A DNA stretch of 64,000 nucleotides from Hyphomicrobiaceae bacterium. GTDB taxonomy: Bacteria > Pseudomonadota > Alphaproteobacteria > Rhizobiales > Ancalomicrobiaceae. A program made the translations under genes and the position numbers. Under the pieces are notes generated by a model. It searched no databases, was not told the DNA's origin, and saw only the letters and a program-made list of their open reading frames with translations. Shown here one piece after another: positions 48,131-55,523 of the stretch (positions are counted from its first letter, which is position 1; each line of letters starts with the position of its first letter). The stretch covers positions 1-64,000 of the forward strand of contig JAEULV010000113.1 in the NCBI GenBank assembly GCA_016793065.1, read 5' to 3'.

Positions 48131-49026
48131 GCGTGACCTCCGAGCCGAACGCCGCCACCACGCCGACTGCCGCCCGCGCCGCGTCCGACGGGCCACGCCG
48201 GCGGCCGATTCCGCCGTCGATCCTGCTCGCCATCGCCGTGCTGGTGGCGGTGGCGTTCATCGCCGTCGCCGCCGACTGGATCGCGCCGCACCACTACGCC
48301 ACCCAGGACCTGAAGGCGCGGCTGAAGCCGCCGGTATGGGCCGGCGGCGTCTGGGCCTATCCGCTCGGCACCGACAATCTCGGCCGCGACGTGCTGTCGC
48401 GCCTGATCTACGGCATGCAGACCTCGCTCGGCATCGCCCTTGTCGGCACCGCCATCGGCGCCAGCTTCGGCACCACGCTCGGCTTCATCGCGGCGCACAT
48501 GCGCGGCATCATCGACGAGTTGCTGATGATGCTGGTCGATGTGCAGGCGTCGGTGCCCTACATCATCGTGGCGCTGGCGGCGCTGGCATTCTTCGGCAAC
48601 GACCTCACCCTGTTCGTCATCCTGCTCGGGCTGGAGGGCTGGGAGCGCTATGCCCGGCTGGCGCGCGGCCTGGTGCTGTCGGAGATGGCCAAGCCCTACG
48701 CCGCCGCCATCGCCGGGTTCGGCGCCACGACCTGGCGGCTCAACTGGCGCCACGTGCTGCCGAACATCGCCGCCGGGCTGGTGGTGCAGGCGACGATCTA
48801 CTTTCCCTGGGTGATCCTGCTCGAAACCTCGATCTCGTTCCTCGGTCTCGGCATCCAGCCGCCGCGCACCTCGCTCGGGCTGATGCTCGGACAGGGGCGC
48901 AGCTACCTCGCCAACGCCGCCTGGATCGCGGTCGCCCCCGGCATGGCGATCTTCGTCACCACGCTGGCCGTCAGCCTGGTCGGCGACTGGCTGCGCGACC
49001 GCCTCGACCCGACGCTGGACGGCTGA
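48127..49026 (+). CDS. ABC transporter permease, DppC-type, second pair
   Basis: A 299-residue permease with the phrase GTDNLGRDVLSRL and the coupling segment GATTWRLNWRHVLPNIAAG, paralogous to the gene at 46302. It has a longer polar N-terminus (about 30 residues) before the first helix. A 126-bp gap with operator site C separates it from the second binding protein gene. Confidence 0.85.
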   Translation: MSVTSEPNAATTPTAARAASDGPRRRPIPPSILLAIAVLVAVAFIAVAADWIAPHHYATQDLKARLKPPVWAGGVWAYPLGTDNLGRDVLSRLIYGMQTSLGIALVGTAIGASFGTTLGFIAAHMRGIIDELLMMLVDVQASVPYIIVALAALAFFGNDLTLFVILLGLEGWERYARLARGLVLSEMAKPYAAAIAGFGATTWRLNWRHVLPNIAAGLVVQATIYFPWVILLETSISFLGLGIQPPRTSLGLMLGQGRSYLANAAWIAVAPGMAIFVTTLAVSLVGDWLRDRLDPTLDG

Positions 49027-49103
49027 GCGCCGGCCGGGGCTGGGACTGGGACCGGGGTCTTTCGGCAAGCGTCATCGGACCGCAATGTCATCGTGATCGC
49101 AGC

Positions 49104-49126
49104 GTTATCGATTGTGACTAGACAAG
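49104..49126 (+). promoter_or_regulatory. candidate UTRA-regulator operator, site C
   Basis: GTTATC-N11-GACAAG, with CTA directly before GACAAG. It lies 27-49 bp upstream of the second binding protein start, a good position for repression of an internal promoter. Weak Pho-box-like heptamers overlap it but are not called. Confidence 0.5.
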
Positions 49127-49152
49127 CCCGACCGTTCGTCAGGAGCCGACCC

Positions 49153-50724
49153 ATGACCCTTCTCAATCGCCGCCACTTCATGCAGGGCGCCGTTGCCGTG
49201 CCGCTGGTGCTGAACACCGACTTCGCCTTCGCCCAGGCGAGCGCCGACAAGCGTCCGCCGCTGGTGGTGGCGGTTGCCGGACTGCCGGCGACGCTGGAGC
49301 CGGCGCGCGAGTTGTCGAATGTCGGCACCCGCGTCACCTACTCGATGTTCGACACGCTGATCCGGCGCGACTTCCTCGGCACCCCCGACGGTGGCGGCTC
49401 GGAGCTGAAGCCGCACCTCGCCACCAGCTGGGAGCGCAAAAGCCCCAAGGAACTGATCGTGACGCTGCGGCCCGGCGTCAAGTTCCACAATGGCGACGAG
49501 ATGACCGCCGATGACGTGGTCTACACCTTCCGCGACGGGCGCCTGCGCGGCGCCAAGCCGGAAATTCCGGAAGGCCGCGCCTATTTCGGCACGCTCGACA
49601 CCGTCGAGGCGATCGACAAGTACACCGTGCGCTTCACCACCAAGGCACCGGACGTGCTGCTGGAGCAACGGCTGGCGTCGTGGGCGTCGTGGATCGTCAA
49701 CAAGCGCCATTACGAATCGGTCGGCATCGACGGCTTCTCGCGCGCGCCGGTCGGCACCGGGCCCTACAAGCTGGCGCGGATGGTCGCCAACGACTTCATC
49801 GCGCTCGATGCTTTCGACGATTACTGGATGGGCAAGCCGTCCGCCCGGTCCGTTACCTTCCGCGCCATTCCGGAACTGGCCGCGCGCGTCGCCGGGTTGA
49901 TCTCGGGCGAATATGACCTGATCACCAACATCCCGCCCGATCAGATCAGCCTGCTGGAGGGGCAGAAGGACGTGGAGGCGCGTTCGGTGGTGCTCGCCAA
50001 CGTCCACCTGCTGACCTTCGACGAACTCGGGCCGCTGACCAAGGACAAGCGCATCCGCCAGGCGCTGTCGCTGTCGATCGATCGGCGGAAGCTGGTCGAC
50101 ACGCTGTGGCTGGGCAAGGCGGTCATCCCGGACAGCCACAACTATCCGGAATACGGCCAGATGTTCCTTGAGGGCCGCAAGATCGCCTTCGACCCGGCCA
50201 AGGCCAGAGCGCTGCTGAAGGAAGCCGGCTATGCCGGCGAGCCGGTCGTCTATCGCACCATGCCGAACTACTACACCAACGCCCTCGACGCGGCGCAGAT
50301 CATCGTCGAGATGTGGAAGGAAGTCGGCATCAACGCCTCGGTTCAGGTGGTCGAGAACTTCAACCAGATGCGCGCCGCCGGCCAGCAGGTCGGCAACAAC
50401 TCCAACTCCACCCGCCTGCCGGACCCGCTCGGGGCGCTGTGGGTGTCGTGGGGGCCGGACAGCGAATTCCAGAAGAAGAAGAACTGGACCACGACGACGG
50501 CGTTCAACGAAGCCGGCCGCGCGCTCGAGGCCGAAACCGATCCGGCGAAGCGCAAGGAACTGTTCAAGACGATGCTCGATGCCTGGGACGACGAGGCGCC
50601 GGGGGCGATCCTCTATCGGCCGCTGGAGATCTACGGCGTCAAGAAGTCGGTGAAGTGGCGTCCGACGACGTTCTACTTCATGGACCTGCGCCCCGACAAC
50701 CTCCGCTTCGACCAGTTGCCGTGA
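49153..50724 (+). CDS. family 5 ABC binding protein (peptide/opine type), second
   Basis: A 523-residue periplasmic binding protein with a Tat-like leader (NRRHFMQGAVAVPLVLN) ending near FAFAQA. It has the phrase LRPGVKFHNGDEMTADDVVY and is a distant paralogue of the first binding protein. ATG 49153 has AGGAG upstream; an earlier in-frame start would precede the leader and is unlikely. It probably pairs with the second permease pair, and an internal promoter is likely. Confidence 0.83.
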   Translation: MTLLNRRHFMQGAVAVPLVLNTDFAFAQASADKRPPLVVAVAGLPATLEPARELSNVGTRVTYSMFDTLIRRDFLGTPDGGGSELKPHLATSWERKSPKELIVTLRPGVKFHNGDEMTADDVVYTFRDGRLRGAKPEIPEGRAYFGTLDTVEAIDKYTVRFTTKAPDVLLEQRLASWASWIVNKRHYESVGIDGFSRAPVGTGPYKLARMVANDFIALDAFDDYWMGKPSARSVTFRAIPELAARVAGLISGEYDLITNIPPDQISLLEGQKDVEARSVVLANVHLLTFDELGPLTKDKRIRQALSLSIDRRKLVDTLWLGKAVIPDSHNYPEYGQMFLEGRKIAFDPAKARALLKEAGYAGEPVVYRTMPNYYTNALDAAQIIVEMWKEVGINASVQVVENFNQMRAAGQQVGNNSNSTRLPDPLGALWVSWGPDSEFQKKKNWTTTTAFNEAGRALEAETDPAKRKELFKTMLDAWDDEAPGAILYRPLEIYGVKKSVKWRPTTFYFMDLRPDNLRFDQLP

Positions 50725-50735
50725 GGTCCGGATCG

Positions 50736-51638
50736 ATGAGCGATTCCATTACGTTCGTTCAGGTCTCGGACACGCATCTGTCGCGCACGCACGCCTGGTT
50801 CAACGGCAACTGGCCAGTGTTCCTCGGCGAGGTCGGTCGCCTGATGCCCGACCTTGTCGTCAATTCGGGCGATCTGTCGTTCAACGGCCCCGACAATGCC
50901 GACGATCTGGACTTCGCCCGGCTTTGCCACGACCGGCTGCCAGTGCCGTGGCTGGCGATCGCCGGCAATCACGACGTCGGCGAGGCGCCCTGCGCCTCGC
51001 GGCTGGCGCAACCGGTCAACGACGTCCGGCTCAAGGCGTGGCGGGATCTGGTGGGGCCGTCGTGGTGGGCGCGCGATCTCGATCGCGGCAATGCCCGCCT
51101 GCGGCTGGTGGGGCTCGACACGGCGCTGATGGGCTCGGGCCATCGCGACGAAGCAGCGCAGCAGGCGTTCCTGCATCAGGCGCTGGCGGAGCGCGACGGA
51201 CGGGCGGTCCTGGTGTTCGTCCACATGCCGCCATTCAACGCCGATCCGGACGATGGCCGCATCACCACCCACTGCATCCTGCCGGAGCCGCGCCGCTGGC
51301 TGTTGGAAACCTGCCGCGCCGGCGGCGTCGCCGCCATCGCCGCCGGTCACATCCATTGCTACAAGCAGCAGGCCTGGCAGGGGTTGCCGATCGTCACCGC
51401 GCCGGGCACGTCGTTCGCCAACCTGCCGGCGAGCTTCCCGCCCGGCTGGAGCCGGGCGCGCACCGGCTATCTGGTCTGGCACTATGACGGGCAGAGCCTG
51501 AGCCACCGCCTGGTGGAACCGCGCCTGTTCATGACCGTCGATGCCAGCAACTGGACCGACGACGCCAAGACCACGACCAGCCTGCCGCCGCGACCGCTGT
51601 CGACGCTGGGCGATCTGCCGGTGTTCGAGCCGCTGTGA
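50736..51638 (+). CDS. metallophosphoesterase (third of three)
   Basis: A 300-residue cytoplasmic metallophosphoesterase with DTH in VSDTHLSR, GD in SGDLSFNGP, GNHDVGE, the His in VHMPPF, and GHIH in AGHIHCY. It is most like the first copy in the shared phrase layout and C-terminal tail. It lies 11 bp after the second binding protein gene, so it is in the same operon and probably hydrolyses the imported phosphoester. Confidence 0.82.
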   Translation: MSDSITFVQVSDTHLSRTHAWFNGNWPVFLGEVGRLMPDLVVNSGDLSFNGPDNADDLDFARLCHDRLPVPWLAIAGNHDVGEAPCASRLAQPVNDVRLKAWRDLVGPSWWARDLDRGNARLRLVGLDTALMGSGHRDEAAQQAFLHQALAERDGRAVLVFVHMPPFNADPDDGRITTHCILPEPRRWLLETCRAGGVAAIAAGHIHCYKQQAWQGLPIVTAPGTSFANLPASFPPGWSRARTGYLVWHYDGQSLSHRLVEPRLFMTVDASNWTDDAKTTTSLPPRPLSTLGDLPVFEPL

Positions 51639-51688
51639 CAGCGCCGGCGGACCGCGTTTTCCGACATGCAAGACATCCGGGTGGACCC

Positions 51689-52963
51689 ATGCCTCACGCC
51701 ATCGTCGTCACCGTCATCATCGACGGCAACCGCCCGGATTTCGTCTCCGACGCGACCACGCCGACCATCGCCGCGCTGAAGCGGGCCGGGACGTGGTTCG
51801 ACGCCCATCGCGGCATCTTCCCGTCGGCGACGCGGGCGTCGTCGGCGTCGATCGCCACCGGATCGTTCCCGCGCAATCACGGCCTGCGCGGCAATTCGCT
51901 CGGGCTGCCGATCCCCGGCGGGCACGAATTCCATGACGCCGGCAAGCCGGAGTTCTTCGACACCTACCGCCGGCATTTCGGCCGGATGCTCGGCCGCAAG
52001 GCCGTGGCGGAGCATGTCGCCGACCACGGCGGAGCACTGCTCGCCTCGAACGTCTCGCCGGGGGCGGCATGGTTTCACGACAGCTATTCCCACGGCCACA
52101 TGCTGCACCGGGAGCTGAGCTATGCCCCCGGCCGGATCGCCATCGACGGCATCGAGGCGCCGGCCGGCAAGGTCGGCGACATCGCCATGACCGACCGCTT
52201 CATCGCATTCCTGACCGAGCGCAAGCCGGCGGTAGCGACGCTGTGGCTGAGCGAGCCGGACAAGTCGATGCACGCGGCGCCGCTCGGCTCGCCGACGCAT
52301 CTGGCGGCACTGGCGCATGTCGACGCGCAGGTGGCGCGGGTGGCGACCGAGGTCGAGCGGCTGCGCGACGGCGGCCACGACGTGCTGTTCATGATCGGCT
52401 CCGATCACGGGCACGAGGCGGTGACCGAGGTCGTCCCGGTCGAGCGGCGGCTGTTCGAGGCCGGCTTCAAGCGCGAGTTCGACGGTCCCGAGATCGTCGT
52501 CGCGCCGCAGGGCTCGGCGGCGTTCATCCATTTCGGCGGCGCGGCGCTGGACCGGCGCGGCGAGGTGGCGGACTGGCTCGCCGGGCAGAGCTGGGTCGAG
52601 ACGGTGTTCATGGGCGAGGATCTGGCGGATCTCGGCCAGATCCCCGGCGACGACCTGATCGCCGTCGACATGGCCAAGACCGACGGCGCCAATATCAACG
52701 GCGTCCCCGGCCTCACCGCCATGGCGGTGCGGTTCTCGGAGGACGAGGACGACGTGCGGCGCGACTGCGGCATGCATGGCGGTCGCGGCCGATACGAGAC
52801 CAACCCGACGCTGCTCGCCATCGGGGCGGGGTTTGCCGCCGGGGCGGTGCGGACCGCGCCGAGCTCGATCACCGACATCGCGCCGACGACGCTTGCCCAT
52901 CTCGGCATCGATGGCGCGGTGTTCGACGGCCGGGCGCTGCAGGATCAGTTGGCGGCGAGGTAG
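51689..52963 (+). CDS. type I phosphodiesterase / nucleotide pyrophosphatase-like enzyme
   Basis: A 424-residue alkaline-phosphatase-superfamily enzyme. Visible motifs are an N-terminal metal Asp (IIDGNRPD), the nucleophile segment PSATRASSASIATG with Thr as likely nucleophile, EPDKSMH and GSDHGHE as metal ligands, and a late His in MHGGRGRYETNP. No signal peptide, so it should be cytoplasmic. I chose ATG 51689; a GTG at 51635 overlapping the previous stop is an alternative. Relatives cleave phosphodiesters, and the superfamily also includes phosphonoacetate hydrolase. Last gene of the operon; its end overlaps the convergent cytochrome gene by 19 bp. Confidence 0.78.
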   Translation: MPHAIVVTVIIDGNRPDFVSDATTPTIAALKRAGTWFDAHRGIFPSATRASSASIATGSFPRNHGLRGNSLGLPIPGGHEFHDAGKPEFFDTYRRHFGRMLGRKAVAEHVADHGGALLASNVSPGAAWFHDSYSHGHMLHRELSYAPGRIAIDGIEAPAGKVGDIAMTDRFIAFLTERKPAVATLWLSEPDKSMHAAPLGSPTHLAALAHVDAQVARVATEVERLRDGGHDVLFMIGSDHGHEAVTEVVPVERRLFEAGFKREFDGPEIVVAPQGSAAFIHFGGAALDRRGEVADWLAGQSWVETVFMGEDLADLGQIPGDDLIAVDMAKTDGANINGVPGLTAMAVRFSEDEDDVRRDCGMHGGRGRYETNPTLLAIGAGFAAGAVRTAPSSITDIAPTTLAHLGIDGAVFDGRALQDQLAAR

Positions 52964-53220
52964 GCGACGATCGCGGCGAGGTCGGCCTCGCCGAGATCGA
53001 AGGCCGGCATCTGCTCGAAGCCGCGCGTGGCGCGGGCGACCTCGGGCTGCTTCATGCCGCGAATGTCGCCGCCGGCGCCGCCCTCCCCCGTCGGGCCGTG
53101 GCACTCCTGGCAGTTGGCGACGAACAAGGCCCGCCCAGTGGCGACGCGAGCCTCGTCGGCGCCGGCGGCGGCCGGAAGCAGCGGCAGGGCCGCGACGAGA
53201 AGACGAGCGAGGCGGCGCAT
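52945..53220 (-). CDS. small monoheme c-type cytochrome
   Basis: A 91-residue exported class I cytochrome c. It has a Sec signal (RLARLLVAALPLLPAAAGA), one heme motif CQECH, and a distal Met in FEQMPAFDL. It is a single electron carrier in the periplasm. It overlaps the phosphodiesterase gene tail-to-tail and is not obviously linked to the phosphorus genes. Confidence 0.85.
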   Translation of the reverse strand: MRRLARLLVAALPLLPAAAGADEARVATGRALFVANCQECHGPTGEGGAGGDIRGMKQPEVARATRGFEQMPAFDLGEADLAAIVAYLAAN

Positions 53221-53348
53221 GGGCGGACCTTCGGGCCGACATGGGAACGGCGACGGGTGGAAAGCGGGCCGGCACTATCGCCCGCGGTCGTGACGGCGGT
53301 ATAACGGACCGTCCCCGGCGGCGGCGCTGGCGGCGCGCCCCCGCGCGG

Positions 53349-53377
53349 CTGTGATCCAGCTGTCATAAAGCCGTCAG
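53349..53377 (+). promoter_or_regulatory. Pho box upstream of phoX
   Basis: Three direct heptamers CTGTGAT (53349), CTGTCAT (53360) and CCGTCAG (53371) lie exactly 11 bp apart, the PhoB-binding periodicity. The middle one is a perfect consensus and all keep the core. The block ends about 95 bp before the phoX start. Confidence 0.8.
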
Positions 53378-53472
53378 AACAAGTCCCCTAGTGTCGCCCC
53401 GGGCGCGTGCCACCGAGGGTCACATGATCCGGCTGGCAACACGCCGTCGATTTTTCCGATGGAGGACTGGCC

Positions 53473-55389
53473 ATGACCAACCGCACCCCGATACTTTCCG
53501 CCGACGAATGGGATGAGGTCAACTTCCCGCGTCCGACCGAACAGGAATTCGACCGGGTGGTCGAACGGGCGATCTCCCGTCGCGGCTTCCTCGGCGGCGC
53601 GCTGGCGTTCGGCTCGGGCGCGGCGGTGATGGGCACCGCCTTCCTCAAGGCGACGCCGGCCGAGGCGCGGCAGGCGACCCGCTTCGCCTTCGAGGCGATC
53701 GCGGCGCAGACGGACGGCACCGTGCACGTTCCGGCCGGCTATGGCTGGAAGACGCTGGTGCGCTGGGGCGACCCGCTGTTTTCCGATGCGCCGGCGTTCG
53801 ATGCCGCCAGCGGCATTCCGACCAAGGGCTCCGACCGGGTGTTCGGCGAGAACACCGACGGCATGGAGATCTTCAACATCGGCGGTCACGAGGTGCTCGT
53901 CGTCAACAGCGAGTACGTCAACAACAAGGTCAACCTCGCCCATCTGAAGGACGGCAAGCCGGTGTCGGCCGACGACGTGCTGCGGCTGCAGAACTTCCAG
54001 GGCGTGTCGGTGATGGAAATCGCCGAGGGCAAGGACGGCTGGAAGGTCGTCGTCGACAGCCGGTTCAACCGTCGCATCACCCACAACACGCCGATGGTGC
54101 TGGACGGCCCCGCCGCCGGCCACGACCTTCTGAAGACAGAGGCCGATCCGACCGGCATGGCCGTGCTCGGCACGCTGAACAATTGCGGTTCGGGCCGCAC
54201 GCCGTGGGGCACCTATCTGACCTGCGAGGAGAATTTCAACGGCTATTTCGGCGCCAGCGCGGCGCTGCCGGAGTCGGCCGCCGTCAAGGCCGGCTACAAG
54301 CGCTACGGCATCAACGAAAAGGGCGCCGGCTACAACTACCATCCGTTCGACGCGCGTTTCGACGTGTCGAAGAACCCGAACGAACCGCATCGCCACGGCT
54401 ATGTGGTCGAGATCGATCCGGCGCGGCCGGACTCGAAGCCGGTCAAGCACACCGCGCTCGGCCGCATCAAGCATGAGAACGCCGCCTATGCGCTGACCAA
54501 CGCCGGTCATGTGGTCGTCTACATGGGCGACGACGAGCGCGGCGAGTTCATCTACAAGTGGGTGTCGCGCGAGGTGTTCGTGCCGGGCGGCGACACCTCG
54601 ACGCTGCTGTCGGACGGTCAGCTGTTCGTCGCCAGGTTCAACGACGACCTGACCGGCGAATGGGTGGCGCTGACGCCGGAAGCGACCGGCATGAGCGTCG
54701 CCGAGATCGCCATCTTCACCCGTACCGCCGGCTCTAAGGTCGGCGCCACCACCATGGACCGGCCGGAGTGGATCGCGGTCAACCCGCGCGCCGCCGAGGC
54801 CTATTGCTGCCTCACCAACAACAGCCGGCGCGGCACCAAGACCGATGCCGGCAAGCCGCGCACCAACGAGGGCGGCGACCCGATGACGCTCAACGCCGTC
54901 AACCCGCGCGAGACCAACAATTACGGCCAGATCGTGCGCTGGCGTCCGGCGGGCGGCGACCATGGCGCGGCAAAGTTCGGCTGGGACCTGTTCGTCATGG
55001 CCGGCAACCCGACCGTCCACAAGGATGGCCCCTATGCCGGCTCGGCCAACATCAATGCCGGCAACCTGTTCAACTCGCCGGACGGCATGGTGATCGACAC
55101 CGCCGGCATCGTCTGGATCCAGACCGACGGCGAGGACAGCAACAAGGACGAATATGCCGGCATGGGCAACAACCAGATGCTCGCCGGCGATCCGCTGACC
55201 GGCGAGATCCGCCGCTTCCTCACCGGCCCGTTCGGCTGCGAGGTCACCGGTCTCACCTGGTCGTCGGACCGGCGCACCATGTTCGTCGGTATCCAGCATC
55301 CGGACGCGCCGTTCCCGGACGGCCCGAACAGCCTGCCGCGCTCGTCGATCATCGCGGTGAAGCGCGACGACAACGCGCTGGTCGGCTGA
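53473..55389 (+). CDS. phoX: Tat-exported alkaline phosphatase PhoX
   Basis: A 638-residue PhoX-type calcium-dependent phosphatase that releases phosphate from phosphomonoesters in the periplasm. The Tat signal SRRGFLGGALAFGSGAAV lies at about residues 35-55, after a polar N-region that is long but usual for this family. Family phrases include TPWGTYLTCEENFNGYFG, MGDDERGEFIYKWV and the NSPDGMVID segment. GGAGG precedes ATG 53473. It is monocistronic with a strong Pho box, matching PhoB control under phosphate starvation. Confidence 0.92.
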   Translation: MTNRTPILSADEWDEVNFPRPTEQEFDRVVERAISRRGFLGGALAFGSGAAVMGTAFLKATPAEARQATRFAFEAIAAQTDGTVHVPAGYGWKTLVRWGDPLFSDAPAFDAASGIPTKGSDRVFGENTDGMEIFNIGGHEVLVVNSEYVNNKVNLAHLKDGKPVSADDVLRLQNFQGVSVMEIAEGKDGWKVVVDSRFNRRITHNTPMVLDGPAAGHDLLKTEADPTGMAVLGTLNNCGSGRTPWGTYLTCEENFNGYFGASAALPESAAVKAGYKRYGINEKGAGYNYHPFDARFDVSKNPNEPHRHGYVVEIDPARPDSKPVKHTALGRIKHENAAYALTNAGHVVVYMGDDERGEFIYKWVSREVFVPGGDTSTLLSDGQLFVARFNDDLTGEWVALTPEATGMSVAEIAIFTRTAGSKVGATTMDRPEWIAVNPRAAEAYCCLTNNSRRGTKTDAGKPRTNEGGDPMTLNAVNPRETNNYGQIVRWRPAGGDHGAAKFGWDLFVMAGNPTVHKDGPYAGSANINAGNLFNSPDGMVIDTAGIVWIQTDGEDSNKDEYAGMGNNQMLAGDPLTGEIRRFLTGPFGCEVTGLTWSSDRRTMFVGIQHPDAPFPDGPNSLPRSSIIAVKRDDNALVG

Positions 55390-55408
55390 CACCATCGACA
55401 TGACAAAC

Positions 55409-55437
55409 GCCGCCCCGGAACCGGTTTCCGGGGCGGC
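55409..55437 (+). terminator. terminator hairpin after phoX
   Basis: A perfect 12-bp stem (GCCGCCCCGGAA and its complement) with a 5-nt loop lies 20 bp after the phoX stop. The T-tail is short (ATTTCC). Confidence 0.6.
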
Positions 55438-55523
55438 GCCATTTCCGGCCTCAGATCGGACGGCGCCGGCGGTGTTTGCCGGTCAAGCGGACCGGGCAAT
55501 CGCGGCGATCGCTAACCGGTCGC

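Noticed and set aside
49069-49119. GTCAT-containing heptamers before the second binding protein as a Pho box
   Set aside because: Intervals are irregular or, when 11 bp apart, the heptamers match consensus poorly.
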